From contig WVSR01000001.1 in NCBI GenBank assembly GCA_015689775.1, positions 683,501 through 747,500 of the forward strand: DNA of 64,000 bases, given 5' to 3'. Source of the DNA: Rhodobacterales bacterium LSUCC0387. GTDB lineage: Bacteria; Pseudomonadota; Alphaproteobacteria; Rhodobacterales; Rhodobacteraceae. The notes beneath the pieces were generated by a model that made no database searches, had not been told where the DNA came from, and saw only the letters and a program-made list of their open reading frames with translations. The translations under genes and the position numbers were made by a program. Below are positions 18,984 through 29,674 of the stretch, piece by piece; the first letter of the stretch is position 1, and each line of letters starts with the position of its first letter.

Positions 18984-19613
18984 ATGATTTGTCGTGGAAG
19001 TTTACCTGTGCTTCGCCACACCCTGCCCTTTGCCCCTGAGGCTGCGCGCATTGGCCTATTTGGTGGTTCGTTTGATCCGCCACATGCAGGGCATTTGCAT
19101 ATCAGTCGCGAGGCGCTCAAGCGGCTGCGGTTGGATCAAGTTTGGTGGTTGGTCAGCCCGGGAAATCCGTTGAAATCTCACGGGCCCGCGCCCCTTGATG
19201 CGCGGATTAACGCCGCGCGGGCCTTGCAAGTGGGTCATCCGAAACTGCGGGTCACGGGAATTGAAGCGCAGCTTGGCACAAGGTTCACCGCGCAGACATT
19301 GCGACAGATGCAGGCGCTTTATCCAAAGCTGCGGTTTGTGTGGATGATGGGGGCTGATAATTTGGCTCAGTTTCACCTGTGGCAAGATTGGCAGGAGATT
19401 ATTTCAAGCCTTCCGATTGCTGTTTTTGCGCGCCCGCAAGCGGGGTTGCCTGCCCGCTTCTCGAAAGCTGCGCGCGCCTATGATGCGGCGCGGGTGGCGC
19501 CTGAATTGGCCTATGGCTTGGCCGATTACGAAGCCCCAGCTTGGACTTATCTCACCCTACCTCTGCGCAGTGAAAGTTCATCGCAATTGCGCGCAGCAGG
19601 TGTATGGTCTTGA
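18984..19613 (+). CDS. nadD: Nicotinate-nucleotide adenylyltransferase
   Basis: Forms deamido-NAD from nicotinate mononucleotide and ATP in NAD synthesis. 209 residues with the nucleotidyltransferase motif GGSFDPPHAGH (27-37). WWLVSPGNPLK and WMMGADNLAQFHLWQDW are characteristic NadD words. The ATG at 18984 follows AAGGTGGA; the open frame 10 codons upstream has no such signal. Divergent from ettA. dacB follows 62 bases downstream on the same strand. Confidence 0.93.
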   Translation: MICRGSLPVLRHTLPFAPEAARIGLFGGSFDPPHAGHLHISREALKRLRLDQVWWLVSPGNPLKSHGPAPLDARINAARALQVGHPKLRVTGIEAQLGTRFTAQTLRQMQALYPKLRFVWMMGADNLAQFHLWQDWQEIISSLPIAVFARPQAGLPARFSKAARAYDAARVAPELAYGLADYEAPAWTYLTLPLRSESSSQLRAAGVWS

Positions 19614-19675
19614 GAAACCCGTGCAGGCTTGGCTTACTGCGCGGCAAGATCGGCAAGGGATAACGAGGTGGGCAG

Positions 19676-21157
19676 ATGATCACGCGGCGCGGGGTTTTGG
19701 CGGGTGGTATCTCGGCTGCGGCAAGCGCGGCCTATGGGCAGGCCCCGTTGTCTTCCCTCGTGCCGATGCCGCGTCCGACCGCGCCCACCTCCGCAGGGGC
19801 GGCAGGTCTTGAGAACCTTATTTCCGCAAGCCCCTATCAAGGCGCGGTGGCGGCTGTAGTGGCCGATGCGCGTACGGGCGAGATATTACAAGGCCATAAC
19901 GCCAGCACAAACTTGCCCCCCGCAAGTACGATGAAGGTTTTTACCACGCTTTACGCGTTGGACGCCCTTGGGGCAGGATATCGATTTGCAACGAGGGTTT
20001 TGGCCACGGGCAATTTACGAAACGGGCGGCTTGAAGGGGATCTTTGGCTTTATGGCGAGGGGGACCCCCATTTGGACACCACAGGGCTTGCCACGCTGGT
20101 CACGGGCCTGCGGGACATTGGTCTGCGCGAGTTGACAGGCGCGCTGCACCTCGTGGATACATCCCTGCCGTCACTTCCCCTCATCGATGCGACACAGGCC
20201 GATTATGCAGGGTATAACCCTGCAATCTCGGGTCTGAATTTAAATTTTAACAGGGTCTATCTGGCATGGGAGCAGGGGGCGAACGGTCTACAGGTTGGGC
20301 TTGATGCCCGCGCCGATGACTTGCGCCCTGCAGTTTTGGGAATTGGCTTGTCGGTCGAGGATCGGGCGGCCCCTGTTTTGGACTACCGCACAGAAACGGC
20401 AAGGGCGCGAGAGGGCTGGTCAGTGGCCAGATCGGCCTTAACGGGTGATGGGGGGCGCTGGTTGCCTGTGCGCAATATGGCTGCTTATGTGGGCGAAGTT
20501 TTTGCCTCGCTTGCGCGATCTTCGGGCATCGTGCTGAGTAGCGTGCAGCGTGCGACTGCCGTTCCGTCTGAGGCTGTGGTTCTTTCTGAAATTTCAAGTG
20601 CGCCGCTTGATGCGATGCTGCGCTCTATGCTGCGCTATTCCACAAATCTCACGGCTGAGGTCGTGGGATTGCGCGCAACACAGACCCTAACGGGCGCGGC
20701 CAATCCAAGTTTGCGCCAATCTGCCGATAACATGATGGCACAGCTTGAAGGGCGCTATGTGTCGGGGCGGGCTGATTTACATGATCATTCTGGCTTGCAG
20801 GATTTAAGCCAGATGACGCCTGTGCAAATGGTGCAGGCTTTGGTGGCGGCGGGCCCAAGGGGGCGCTTGCGAAGCCTGTTGCGGGCGCATCGCGTGAATG
20901 GCGAGGTGCAAGCCCAAATTGGCACGGTGGAGATTGTGACCAAAACAGGCACGCTAAATTTTGTCTCGACCTTGACGGGCTACATGGAGGGGCCCAATCG
21001 GCCCTTGGCCTTTGCAATTTTTAATGCAGATTTGCCCCGCCGTGCGGCGCTTGGCCCTGATGAGCGCGACCACCCCTCAGGTGGGCGGACATGGATAGGT
21101 CGCGCCCGCACACTGCAAAACGATATGCTGGTGTCATGGCTGCGCGGCTTTGGATAA
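19676..21157 (+). CDS. dacB: D-alanyl-D-alanine carboxypeptidase/endopeptidase (PBP4 type)
   Basis: Periplasmic class C low-molecular-mass penicillin-binding protein of 493 residues, trimming or cutting peptidoglycan cross-links. The three catalytic motifs are visible: SxxK as STMK (S84, K87), SxN as YSTNL near residue 322, and KTG as TKTGTLNF near residue 423. The N-terminus RRGVLAGGISAAASAAYGQA reads as a signal peptide of possible Tat character (two arginines). Between the first two motifs is the long insertion typical of the PBP4 group. Probably co-transcribed with nadD. Confidence 0.9.
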   Translation: MITRRGVLAGGISAAASAAYGQAPLSSLVPMPRPTAPTSAGAAGLENLISASPYQGAVAAVVADARTGEILQGHNASTNLPPASTMKVFTTLYALDALGAGYRFATRVLATGNLRNGRLEGDLWLYGEGDPHLDTTGLATLVTGLRDIGLRELTGALHLVDTSLPSLPLIDATQADYAGYNPAISGLNLNFNRVYLAWEQGANGLQVGLDARADDLRPAVLGIGLSVEDRAAPVLDYRTETARAREGWSVARSALTGDGGRWLPVRNMAAYVGEVFASLARSSGIVLSSVQRATAVPSEAVVLSEISSAPLDAMLRSMLRYSTNLTAEVVGLRATQTLTGAANPSLRQSADNMMAQLEGRYVSGRADLHDHSGLQDLSQMTPVQMVQALVAAGPRGRLRSLLRAHRVNGEVQAQIGTVEIVTKTGTLNFVSTLTGYMEGPNRPLAFAIFNADLPRRAALGPDERDHPSGGRTWIGRARTLQNDMLVSWLRGFG

Positions 21158-21204
21158 CATCTACCGATCAGGCGGCGTCCAATCTTGCGGCGAAAATTGC
21201 CGCC

Positions 21205-21624
21205 TTAGAGAGTAATATGCCGCGCGCGCGCGCCGCGTTCAATCGCTGCCGCCGCAAGACGATCGATGTCCAATTGATAGCGGATTTCCATCAGCATGCG
21301 CAGTTCCGTTTGCCCCAACAACCCATCTGCGGCGGCCACATCGCAGCACAGCGCATATGCGGTTTCATGGAGCTTTTCTGGCAAAGCTTGGTTCACAAGA
21401 CCAAACAGCGCATCCAAGCCATCTTCCTCTTCGAACAGGTCGAACACAGTTTTTGAGACATTTTGCATCCGATCTGCATCGTAATTTGCAAAGACGGGCA
21501 AGTTATTCACCAAGGCCTCGATGGTGACCAGTTCAGCGGTGCCGACTGACTCATCCGAGAGCGAGACTGCCATCATGAGCGCAACAAGCGCGTCTTGCGC
21601 AGAAATGGAGGTTTCAGAGCTCAT
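21205..21624 (-). CDS. TerB family tellurite resistance-like protein
   Basis: 139 residues, predominantly helical, with the acidic TerB-fold words ALMMAVSLSDESVGTAEL near residue 13 and CCDVAAADGLLGQTELRML near residue 92. The two paired acidic helices (SLSDESV and VAAADGLLG) are the hallmark of the TerB metal-binding fold. TerB-like proteins occur in many alphaproteobacteria outside tellurite operons, and their function there is unclear. No other ter genes are seen here. It is divergent from lysS, 116 bases apart. Confidence 0.8.
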   Translation of the reverse strand: MSSETSISAQDALVALMMAVSLSDESVGTAELVTIEALVNNLPVFANYDADRMQNVSKTVFDLFEEEDGLDALFGLVNQALPEKLHETAYALCCDVAAADGLLGQTELRMLMEIRYQLDIDRLAAAAIERGARARHITL

Positions 21625-21740
21625 GCGTGATCCTTTCGGGGTTCTGTTTTGGGTTTAGATTATTGACCCCGCTCGGTTGCCGCAATAGGTGCAGGGGCAA
21701 TGCGGCCACCCGATGCCGCGCTTGTGATGGATGAAGCCAA

Positions 21741-23321
21741 ATGTCTGATTTTCGTGATGCCGCACTCAGTTCCAAAGCTTGGCCTTTTGAGGAAGCGCGC
21801 GCGATTTTGAAACGGTATGAAAAAGCCCCGCCTGAAAAGGGCTACGTGCTGTTTGAAACGGGCTATGGCCCCAGTGGCTTGCCGCATATCGGCACATTTG
21901 GCGAGGTGCTGCGCACCACAATGATCCGCCGCGCCTTTGAAGCGATCAGCGATATTCCAACGCGACTCGTTTGTTTTTCGGACGATCTTGATGGGATGCG
22001 CAAGGTTCCGGGCAATGTGCCTAACCAAGACATGCTGCGCGAGCATCTGCAAAAACCGCTGACATCCGTGCCCGATCCGTTCGAAGAATTTGACAGTTTT
22101 GGCGACCATAACAACGCCATGCTGCGGCGGTTCCTTGATACGTTTGGTTTTGAGTATGAGTTTTATTCGGCGACCGAATTCTATCGGTCAGGCCAGTTTG
22201 ATACGGTTCTGAAGCGTGCTGCAGAGCGCTATGACGATATCATGAAGGTGATGTTGAAATCGCTGCGCGAAGAACGCCAACAAACCTACTCCATCTTCTT
22301 GCCGATCCACCCTGATACGGGCCGCGTTCTGTATGTGCCAATGAAAGAGGTGAATGCGCAGAACCATACGATCACCTTTGATGATGAGGACGGGCGTGAA
22401 TGGACGTTGCCCGTGACGGGCGGCAATTGCAAGTTGCAGTGGAAGCCCGATTTTGGCGCGCGCTGGGCGGCGTTGGGTGTTGATTTCGAAATGTATGGCA
22501 AAGACCATTCCACAAACACGCCGATTTATGACGCGATTTGTGAAATCTTGGGCACACCTGCGCCGCATCATTTCACCTATGAATTATTCTTGGATGAGAC
22601 GGGGCAGAAAATCTCGAAATCGTCTGGCAATGGGATTTCGATTGATGAATGGCTCAGCTACGCCTCGACCGAGTCCTTGAGCTATTTTATGTTTGGAAAA
22701 CCCAAAACCGCCAAGCGGCTTTATTTTGATGTGATTCCCAAGGCCGTGGATGAATATTATCAACAATTGCGGGCTTATCCCGATCAAGATTGGCCGCAGA
22801 AATTAGCTAACCCTGTGCATCACATTCATAACGGCACTGTGCCCGCGTCAGATATGGTGGTCAGTTTTGCGATGTTGCTCAATCTTGCCTCTGTAGCTGG
22901 GGCAGAAGACAAGGAAACCCTTTGGGGGTTCATCCGCCGTTATGCGCCGGATGCTTCTCCTGAAACTAATCCAGACATGGATCAAGCGGCGGGTTTTGCG
23001 GTGCGATATTACAATGATTTTGTGAAGCCAGAAAAAACCTTCCGTCTGCCCAATCACACAGAGCGCGCAGCCCTTGAGGATCTTGTTGCGCGGCTCAAGG
23101 TCTATGATGGGGCGATTGAAGATGAGGCGCTGCAAACGCTTGTCTTTGCGGTTGGCAAAGATCATGGGTTTGAGCCGCTGCGCGATTGGTTCCGCGCACT
23201 CTATGAGGTCTTGATGGGCGCAAGCCAAGGACCGCGCTTTGGAGGGTTCATCGCGCTTTATGGTGTGAATGAGACAATCGCGCTGATCGAGGCAGGATTG
23301 CGCGGCGATTTGGCGGCGTGA
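21741..23321 (+). CDS. lysS: Lysyl-tRNA synthetase, class I
   Basis: Class I LysRS of 526 residues, the archaeal-type enzyme also standard in alphaproteobacteria. The HIGH equivalent is PHIGTFGEV (residues 48-56) and the KMSKS motif is KISKSSGNG near residue 291. It also carries the C-terminal helical anticodon-binding part. No class II lysine enzyme is seen in the window. It is sometimes named lysK. A short DUF4864 gene follows 71 bases downstream. Confidence 0.95.
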   Translation: MSDFRDAALSSKAWPFEEARAILKRYEKAPPEKGYVLFETGYGPSGLPHIGTFGEVLRTTMIRRAFEAISDIPTRLVCFSDDLDGMRKVPGNVPNQDMLREHLQKPLTSVPDPFEEFDSFGDHNNAMLRRFLDTFGFEYEFYSATEFYRSGQFDTVLKRAAERYDDIMKVMLKSLREERQQTYSIFLPIHPDTGRVLYVPMKEVNAQNHTITFDDEDGREWTLPVTGGNCKLQWKPDFGARWAALGVDFEMYGKDHSTNTPIYDAICEILGTPAPHHFTYELFLDETGQKISKSSGNGISIDEWLSYASTESLSYFMFGKPKTAKRLYFDVIPKAVDEYYQQLRAYPDQDWPQKLANPVHHIHNGTVPASDMVVSFAMLLNLASVAGAEDKETLWGFIRRYAPDASPETNPDMDQAAGFAVRYYNDFVKPEKTFRLPNHTERAALEDLVARLKVYDGAIEDEALQTLVFAVGKDHGFEPLRDWFRALYEVLMGASQGPRFGGFIALYGVNETIALIEAGLRGDLAA

Positions 23322-23392
23322 GGCGCAATTGACCTTTACCTTTTGACCCCTACCTATTTTCAACAAGGGGAAGAGTTCAAAGGTCATCAGGC

Positions 23393-23827
23393 GTGATCCG
23401 TCATTATTTCATTACTTTGATTTTGGTTCTGGGGGTGGGCTTGGCCGTTGCGCCGCGCGCGGCACTGGCGCAGTCTGTACCTGAGGTTGATAATCGCGTT
23501 GAAGCGACCATTGCCGCCCAGCTTGAAGCCTTTCGTGCCCGAGATATCTTCCGCGCATGGAGCTATGCAAGCCCTCTCATTCAGAATTTATTCGGCGATC
23601 AGGATCAATTTGCCCGCATGGTCGAGCAAGGTTATCCCATGGTGTGGCATCCGCTGACCTATCGATTTGGCGCGGCGCGCATGACCCAAGGCGGTGTCTT
23701 TCAGCAGGTCGAAGTGATTGATCGCGATGGGCAAAGCCATCTTTTGATTTACGAGATGGTTGAGATTGCGGGTGATTGGCGGATCAATGGCGTTCATTAT
23801 ATGCCGCAGCCGCCTGCCTCGGTCTAA
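23393..23827 (+). CDS. DUF4864 domain-containing secreted protein
   Basis: 144 residues with a clear signal peptide (FITLILVLGVGLAVAPRAALA, cleavage after ALA). The mature protein begins with a predicted helix (NRVEATIAAQLEAFRARD) and continues with W- and Y-rich beta words (MVWHPLTYRFG, DWRINGVHYM). This is the pattern of DUF4864, a probable NTF2-like fold with no known function. The start is GTG at 23393 with an AAAGG upstream. Probably follows lysS on the same transcript. Exported to the periplasm by inference from the signal. Confidence 0.8.
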   Translation: MIRHYFITLILVLGVGLAVAPRAALAQSVPEVDNRVEATIAAQLEAFRARDIFRAWSYASPLIQNLFGDQDQFARMVEQGYPMVWHPLTYRFGAARMTQGGVFQQVEVIDRDGQSHLLIYEMVEIAGDWRINGVHYMPQPPASV

Positions 23828-23984
23828 GGGTTAATGCGTTTTAACAAGTTTGGCGTAGAACCCGTCCGCAATGCATCACCCCCTATACCACGATGCGGCA
23901 TGGGGTTTGGCGCGGGTAAATTCGCTTGAACTGGCAGCAGCACGTGCGTGGCACTGTGCAATTGATAGCGCTCTTTGATACGCC

Positions 23985-24464
23985 CTAAGGCCTTAGATCA
24001 TCGGGGGTAAGATGAAAGGCCTGACCAAAGCCGCCGTTTAAGAACGCGGCTTTGACGTTGAATTCTACCATACGGAAATCGCCAAAATCAAAATAGAGCT
24101 TTGCTTTGGGATAAGCGGCCAGATAGGCCGCTTTTTTTTCTGCCTTGTCACAGGGCAGGGCACAGGTTTCTAAACTCAAGCGGGGATGGGTCAAAGGATC
24201 GCCGCGATCAGGCACAGAGCCGATCAAAAGCCCACAGTTTGGCCGTTTTGCTAAGGCGCCACTGTGCGCTGAGAGATCCGAAATGAGACTGAGGATTTGT
24301 GCCGTTTCCGGAAGCCAGACATAAGCGATACGGCTGAGGACGGGCGCACCCGTTTGTGGGTCAGTGACCCCAAGAGCTGCATAGTTATGGTCTGCCAATA
24401 TCCCGCGGGTCAATGTGCGGGCTGCATCATCGGTAGGGCGTATGGGGTTGGTCGCTTTTTCCAT
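23985..24464 (-). CDS. Pyridoxamine 5'-phosphate oxidase-like / HugZ-type protein
   Basis: 159 residues of the split-barrel flavin/haem-binding family. An N-terminal helix (DDAARTLTRGILADHNYAAL) is followed by GAPVLSRIAYVWLPE, ILSLISDLSAHSGAL and the C-terminal YFDFGDFRMVEFNVKAAF with GGFGQAFHL, a series typical of the short HugZ-like proteins in Rhodobacteraceae. A role in flavin- or haem-linked chemistry is likely but no substrate can be read. The ATG at 24464 follows GAAAGGC; the frame is open 28 codons further upstream without a better signal. Divergent from the carboxymuconolactone decarboxylase-like gene. Confidence 0.8.
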   Translation of the reverse strand: MEKATNPIRPTDDAARTLTRGILADHNYAALGVTDPQTGAPVLSRIAYVWLPETAQILSLISDLSAHSGALAKRPNCGLLIGSVPDRGDPLTHPRLSLETCALPCDKAEKKAAYLAAYPKAKLYFDFGDFRMVEFNVKAAFLNGGFGQAFHLTPDDLRP

Positions 24465-24546
24465 GGGCCCGCGCCTTTCGCTTGCAAGTTTTGTCCCTGC
24501 GCGCCACGTTCTGCCCCGCAAGGGTAAAAGAAGGGAGACTTGTATC

Positions 24547-25143
24547 ATGGCATTGATCCGCCCGCTTGAGGAAGAGGAAATGGAACGCGATCTGGTAGAT
24601 CACGTTCAGTTTTTCAAAGGGCCTTTGGGGGTGATCCCAAATTCTGTGCGCACCATGGCACATCGCGCGCCTATCGCGCGGGCCTTTACTGATTTGAATG
24701 TGGCGGTAATGACAGATTACGGCGCCGTTACGCCTGAATTCAAACGCCTGCTTGGGTATGTGTCCAGTCAGGCGTCAGGGTGCCTGTATTGTCAGGCTCA
24801 TATGATCTTGGCGTCTGAGCGGTTCGGCGCGTCAGAAGATCGGTTGAACGATGTGTTCACCTTTGACGATAGCCCCCATTTTACCGAGGCCGAGAAAGCC
24901 GCCTTGGCTTTTGCGCAGGCGGCAACCCTTGTGCCAAATGCGGTGACACCAGAAATTGGCGCACGCCTAAAGGCGCATTGGGGTGAGGCTGCAGTGGTCG
25001 AGATCATGGCCGTTGTCGCGCTGTTTGGATATCTCAATCGTTGGAATGACAGTATGGGATCAGCCCTCGAAGATCTTCCAATCAGCAAAGGCGAGGCGCG
25101 TTTGAAAGACACCACAGGGTGGAGTGTCGGCAAGCATGTCTGA
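24547..25143 (+). CDS. Carboxymuconolactone decarboxylase/AhpD-like protein
   Basis: 198 residues, all-helical, with the AhpD-type redox motif CLYCQAHM (CxxC followed by H three residues later) near residue 80. Members of this family act as peroxidase-related alkylhydroperoxidases. The upstream helix LLGYVSSQASG and the downstream VEIMAVVALFGYLNRWNDS are typical of the peroxidase-related subgroup. The ATG follows GAAGGGAGACT. The stop overlaps the trmL start, suggesting co-transcription. Confidence 0.86.
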   Translation: MALIRPLEEEEMERDLVDHVQFFKGPLGVIPNSVRTMAHRAPIARAFTDLNVAVMTDYGAVTPEFKRLLGYVSSQASGCLYCQAHMILASERFGASEDRLNDVFTFDDSPHFTEAEKAALAFAQAATLVPNAVTPEIGARLKAHWGEAAVVEIMAVVALFGYLNRWNDSMGSALEDLPISKGEARLKDTTGWSVGKHV

Positions 25144-25624
25144 GCGCCCCCAAGCCCCGCATCAGATGAAGATCGTGCTGTGCCAACCTGAGATACCTGG
25201 GAATACGGGTACGATTGGGCGCACTTGCGTGGGCTTGGATATGGAATTGATCTTGATCCAACCCTATGGTTTTGAGCTATCGGAGAAATCAGTGCGCCGC
25301 GCGGGATTAGATTATTGGAAATATGTCCGCCTGACAGAATATGATAATTGGGAAGCATTTATCGCAGCGCGCACGCCGCGCGCGGATCAGTTGTTTCTCT
25401 TCGAAAATGATCGGGCGCAATCGGCCTATGAGGTCGACTTTCCTCAAGATGCCTATTTGGTTTTTGGTCGTGAGACGACAGGGCTGTCTCCTGAGATTAT
25501 CGCAGCCAATGAGGATCGGCTTGTCTCTCTGCCGATGTATTCCCCGCATATTCGCTCATTGAATCTTGCGAATATCGCCTGTGCCGCTGCCTACCAAGCC
25601 TTGCGCAGTCACGCTTTAGCGTAA
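25136..25624 (+). CDS. trmL: tRNA (cytidine(34)-2'-O)-methyltransferase
   Basis: SPOUT methyltransferase that methylates the wobble nucleotide ribose of certain tRNA-Leu species using SAM. About 162 residues. The N-terminal words CQPEIPGNTGTIGRTCVG and the knot-forming YLVFGRETTGLS and PMYSPHIRSLNLANIA are the TrmL signatures. The ATG at 25136 overlaps the stop of the upstream gene; the ATG before KIVLCQPEIPG at 25166 is an alternative and may be the true start. The 3' end overlaps by 9 bases the convergent transglycosylase gene. Confidence 0.93.
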   Translation: MSERPQAPHQMKIVLCQPEIPGNTGTIGRTCVGLDMELILIQPYGFELSEKSVRRAGLDYWKYVRLTEYDNWEAFIAARTPRADQLFLFENDRAQSAYEVDFPQDAYLVFGRETTGLSPEIIAANEDRLVSLPMYSPHIRSLNLANIACAAAYQALRSHALA

Positions 25625-26872
25625 AGCGGTCAGCAGGGTTTGCGAGGGTTGGCCTGTGATTGGCCATCCTCTCTCAGCCTCAAAGGCGCGAATGGCGGCT
25701 TCGGTTTGGCGGCCAAACACACCATCTACTGTGCTAATCTCATAGCCACGCGCCTTAAGGCCCTCTTGGATGGCGCGGCGATCTTCGATCAGCAGCCCAT
25801 ATTGATCTGGTGGGAATGGCGTTGATATGGATCCCGCCCCAGTCAGCCGCCCTGCAAGATAGATTACACCAAGCGCGTAATTATCCGATGCATTATATCG
25901 CAAGAGCGCGCTGAAATTGGGCGAAACGAGAAACCCAGGCCCGTTTGGCCCTGCAGGCAGCAGCAGGGCGGCGTTGCCCAAGTCGCGGGTGAAGGTCACC
26001 ACAGGCACGACCCCGCGCGCAATCCAAGTGGCAAGCGTGCTTGGCGCGCTACGCCCAGAAGGCCCTGAATATCCTTGGGGTAGGCGCACCTCGCAACCCA
26101 CGCCAAATTGGCTTTGCCATCTACCCACTTCGCTCAAATAGGCTGCGGTCGAGGCCAAGGCATCTGTGGGATCAATGCCCCAAATATCTTTCTTGCCATC
26201 GCCATTGAAATCCACCGCATGGGCCGCAAAGGTGGTGGGGATGAATTGGGTATGTCCCATTGCCCCTGCCCATGATCCTTTGAGGTTTTCGGAGGTTGTA
26301 TGGCCTTGCTGTAAAATCCGCAGAGCAGCAAAAAGCTGCGCCTCGAAAAAGGCCGCGCGCCGTCCGTCATAGGCAAGGGTCGATGTGGCTGAGATCACGG
26401 GAATATCCCCGCGCTTTGCACCAAATTCGCTTTCAACGCCCCAGATCGCCGCCACCAATTCGCGCGGGACGCCATATTGGTCTTCGATGCGGCGCAAGAG
26501 ACGCGATTGATTGGTGAAGGCTGCGCGGCCCGAAGTCACCTTGGCTTCAGAAGCGACAAGGTTCACATAATCCTCGAAACTGCGGGAGAATTCTGCCTGA
26601 TTGCGGTCGCGGGTCACGACACCCGGCAAATAGCCTGTACCACGAAAGGCCTGCGAAATGGTGACGGGGTGTATTCCCCGTGCCTCGGCGCGGGATTTGA
26701 AATTGGCCACCCATTGGGCGTAGCCCGCATTAGGGGTTGGTTGTAGATCAGGTGGGGTCGGGCGCATGAAGTTTTGACCTGCTTGGGTTAAGCCATCCAA
26801 TTGGTTTGACACGCACCCGCCAAGCAGGGATGCGCCCGTGTTTAGCATCATCATGCGTCTGGTGAGGGTCAT
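25616..26872 (-). CDS. Lytic murein transglycosylase (MltB-like lipoprotein) with peptidoglycan-binding domain
   Basis: Cuts the glycan strand of peptidoglycan with anhydro ring formation. 418 residues. A lipobox-like LLGGC gives a lipidated C20. The catalytic domain holds the essential Glu E147 in AAIWGVESEFG, followed by GAMGHTQFIPTTF and the DFNGDGKKDIWG loop of family 3 enzymes. The last 60 residues (LLIEDRRAIQEGLKARGY ... DGVFGRQTEAAIRAFE) form a PG_binding_1 domain. Likely periplasmic, attached to a membrane. Convergent with trmL. Confidence 0.93.
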   Translation of the reverse strand: MTLTRRMMMLNTGASLLGGCVSNQLDGLTQAGQNFMRPTPPDLQPTPNAGYAQWVANFKSRAEARGIHPVTISQAFRGTGYLPGVVTRDRNQAEFSRSFEDYVNLVASEAKVTSGRAAFTNQSRLLRRIEDQYGVPRELVAAIWGVESEFGAKRGDIPVISATSTLAYDGRRAAFFEAQLFAALRILQQGHTTSENLKGSWAGAMGHTQFIPTTFAAHAVDFNGDGKKDIWGIDPTDALASTAAYLSEVGRWQSQFGVGCEVRLPQGYSGPSGRSAPSTLATWIARGVVPVVTFTRDLGNAALLLPAGPNGPGFLVSPNFSALLRYNASDNYALGVIYLAGRLTGAGSISTPFPPDQYGLLIEDRRAIQEGLKARGYEISTVDGVFGRQTEAAIRAFEAERGWPITGQPSQTLLTALR

Positions 26873-27042
26873 GCTCGCGGCCTCTTTTTCTTATGCTCTC
26901 TCTTCTACCAAATTCTTCGCGCAAGGGCGACAAGAATGCGGGATGATTATCCGCAAAAATTGGCAGATGTGCAGTTTCATAGGCCTTTGTTGGCGCGGTT
27001 CAAAAGGCCAGTTTGGGGCGTGACGGCGCGCAGGCTGCCGCC

Positions 27043-29256
27043 CTATCTGCGGCGCTTGACCCCGCCTCGTTGTCCTGGTCGCCCTGCAGTGCTGCGCCCT
27101 TTCGCGGCGCTCGCTGCCTCGACCGCTTCATCCACGGCAGATTGGCGGGCTAGTGGGTCATCCGCCACAGCCAGTTCTACCGCCTCTAGACGTTTGACCT
27201 CATCGCGCAAGCGTGCGGCCTCTTCGAATTCCAAATTCTCTGCCGCTTTGCGCATTTGCGCGCGCAGCCCATCGAGATGGGCTGCCAGATTTGCACCGAC
27301 CATGGGTTTGTCGACCTTTGCGGTGACGCGGCTCATGTCCACATCGCCTTGATACAGCCCGGCCAAGATATCCTCGACATTCTTCTTCACTGTCGTGGGG
27401 GTGATCCCGTGTTCCTCGTTATAAGCGATCTGTTTGGCGCGGCGGCGGTCGGTTTCGGCGATGGCGCGTTCCATGCTGCCTGTGATCCGGTCAGCATACA
27501 TGATGACACGGCCATCCGCATTGCGTGCTGCCCGTCCAATGGTTTGAATGAGTGAGGTTTCAGAACGTAAAAAGCCCTCTTTGTCGGCGTCCAAAATTGC
27601 GACAAGCTCACATTCAGGAATGTCCAATCCTTCGCGCAACAGGTTGATCCCGATCAGAACGTCAAAGGCGCCAAGGCGCAGATCGCGCAAAATCTCGATC
27701 CGTTCTATTGTGTCGATATCGCTGTGCATATAGCGCACGCGGACACCGTGTTCGTGCAGATATTCAGTCAAATCTTCGGCCATGCGCTTGGTCAATGTGG
27801 TGACAAGCACACGCATGCCCTTAGCCGCGATTCCGCGGATTTCATCTAACAGATCATCCACTTGTGTCTCAATTGGCCGGATCTCAATTTGCGGATCTAA
27901 TAGGCCCGTTGGGCGGATCACTTGTTCTGTAAAGACGCCGCTTGCCTGTTCCAACTCCCAAGCAGCGGGGGTGGCCGACACAAAAATAGATTGTGGCCGC
28001 ATCGCGTCCCATTCTTCGAATTTCAGCGGTCGGTTATCCATGCAAGAGGGCAGGCGGAACCCGTGTTCGGCCAAAGTGAATTTGCGCCGATAGTCCCCGC
28101 GATACATGCCCCCGATCTGCGGCACAGTAACATGCGATTCGTCAGCAAAGACGATGGCATTATCTGGGATATATTCAAACAGGGTGGGCGGCGGCTCGCC
28201 CGGGGCGCGGCCTGTCAAATAGCGCGAATAGTTCTCAATGCCGTTGCAGACACCTGTGGCCTCAAGCATTTCAATGTCGAAATTCGTACGCTGTTCAAGG
28301 CGCTGTGCCTCAAGCAGTTTCCCGTCAGCCACCAGTTGGTCCAAACGATGGCGCAATTCTTCTTTGATGGCCTTAACCGCCTGCTGCATGGTTGGGCGTG
28401 GGGTGACGTAATGCGAATTGGCGTAGATGCGGATTTTGTCGAATTTATCGCTGCTTTGACCCGTCAGCGGATCAAATTCGGTGATGCCTTCTAGTTCCTC
28501 GCCAAAAAAGGAAAGACGCCATGCGCGATCTTCGAGGTGCGCGGGCCAAATCTCCAGACTGTCGCCGCGCACACGGAAAGAGCCGCGCTGAAACGCCTGA
28601 TCATTGCGCCGATATTGCTGTGCGACCAAATCCGCCATGACCTGCCGTTGATCATAGTCTTGTCCCGCGAACAGATCGACCGCCATAGCCGTATAGGTTT
28701 CGACCGAGCCAATGCCGTATATACAGGAGACGGATGCCACTATGATCACATCGTCCCGCTCTAACAGTGCGCGGGTGGCGGAATGGCGCATTCGGTCGAT
28801 CTGTTCGTTGATCTGGCTTTCTTTCTCAATAAACGTGTCCGTGCGCGGGACATAGGCCTCGGGTTGGTAGTAATCGTAATAGCTGACGAAATACTCGACC
28901 GCGTTATCGGGGAAAAAGCTTTTGAACTCACCATAAAGCTGAGCTGCCAAGGTCTTGTTGTGGGCAAGTATGATTGCGGGGCGCTGTGTTTCTTCAATCA
29001 CCTTGGCCATGGTAAAGGTCTTGCCCGTGCCAGTTGCCCCCAACAAAACTTGATTGCGATCCCCATCTGTTACGGCTGCTGCAAGCTCGGCAATCGCGCG
29101 GGGTTGGTCGCCCGCGGGGGTGAATTCTGTCTGCATGACAAAGCGCTTGCCGCCTTCGAGCTTTTCGCGCGCCAAACGATCGCTATTGGCGCGCCCCTCG
29201 CGCGGGGACGCAGCCCGTGGCAAATTGGGCATAGAGCTTGGCGAATTGTTATGCAT
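27043..29256 (-). CDS. uvrB: Excinuclease ABC subunit B
   Basis: DNA-damage helicase subunit of nucleotide excision repair, about 737 residues. Walker [10 protein letters not shown] near the N-terminus, beta-hairpin region [12 protein letters not shown], helicase motif VI region QTIGRAARN, and a C-terminal UVR motif ([20 protein letters not shown]) that contacts UvrC. The last 40 residues are basic and low-complexity (RRGVKRRR-type end). The ATG at 29256 follows GGAAGGGCC. The 30 residues before the usual UvrB start are an extension, so a start nearer the core is possible. No palindromic LexA-type site was identified upstream. Confidence 0.96.
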   Translation of the reverse strand: MHNNSPSSMPNLPRAASPREGRANSDRLAREKLEGGKRFVMQTEFTPAGDQPRAIAELAAAVTDGDRNQVLLGATGTGKTFTMAKVIEETQRPAIILAHNKTLAAQLYGEFKSFFPDNAVEYFVSYYDYYQPEAYVPRTDTFIEKESQINEQIDRMRHSATRALLERDDVIIVASVSCIYGIGSVETYTAMAVDLFAGQDYDQRQVMADLVAQQYRRNDQAFQRGSFRVRGDSLEIWPAHLEDRAWRLSFFGEELEGITEFDPLTGQSSDKFDKIRIYANSHYVTPRPTMQQAVKAIKEELRHRLDQLVADGKLLEAQRLEQRTNFDIEMLEATGVCNGIENYSRYLTGRAPGEPPPTLFEYIPDNAIVFADESHVTVPQIGGMYRGDYRRKFTLAEHGFRLPSCMDNRPLKFEEWDAMRPQSIFVSATPAAWELEQASGVFTEQVIRPTGLLDPQIEIRPIETQVDDLLDEIRGIAAKGMRVLVTTLTKRMAEDLTEYLHEHGVRVRYMHSDIDTIERIEILRDLRLGAFDVLIGINLLREGLDIPECELVAILDADKEGFLRSETSLIQTIGRAARNADGRVIMYADRITGSMERAIAETDRRRAKQIAYNEEHGITPTTVKKNVEDILAGLYQGDVDMSRVTAKVDKPMVGANLAAHLDGLRAQMRKAAENLEFEEAARLRDEVKRLEAVELAVADDPLARQSAVDEAVEAASAAKGRSTAGRPGQRGGVKRRR

Positions 29257-29674
29257 TTTGGCCCTTCCACCGGTCACACGCATGGTTTGTGCTCTGGGTC
29301 TATCCTATAGCGCTGCGCGCCAAGGACAAGCGATAGAGGGCTCATTCATTGGGGTGCTGTGAGGTTTTCAAAAAGTTTATCGACTCAGAACAATTTGTCG
29401 TAAATTTATACAACTTTAAGGAGAAGTCTTGATTGCATCCGATAGAAAATTTCCGTAGCTTTTCCCTGCAGCAGCAAATCAACGGTCGATCGGGATCGCA
29501 CTACCCACCCCTCGCTCCCTAGATCTCGCCCGGCAATTCAATTTTGTGATATTTCATACTGCCCGCGCTCATCTTCATCTTGCAACTTCCGCGCGTTTTG
29601 CCGATATGTGAAGCAGTTTTGATGGTTGAGCGGTACCCCTAACGCTCAAAACCAATAGAATGACGGAGCAAGCC
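29257..29674. other. Intergenic region between uvrB and the NDUFS4-like gene
   Basis: About 420 bases. An AT-rich core (29360-29430) probably carries the divergent promoters. No convincing small gene, RNA fold or repeat was recognised. Confidence 0.5.

Noticed and set aside
29257-29400. LexA-type SOS box upstream of uvrB
   Set aside because: No GAAC-N7-GAAC or GTTC-N7-GTTC pair could be found. A single GAACAATTT is not enough.
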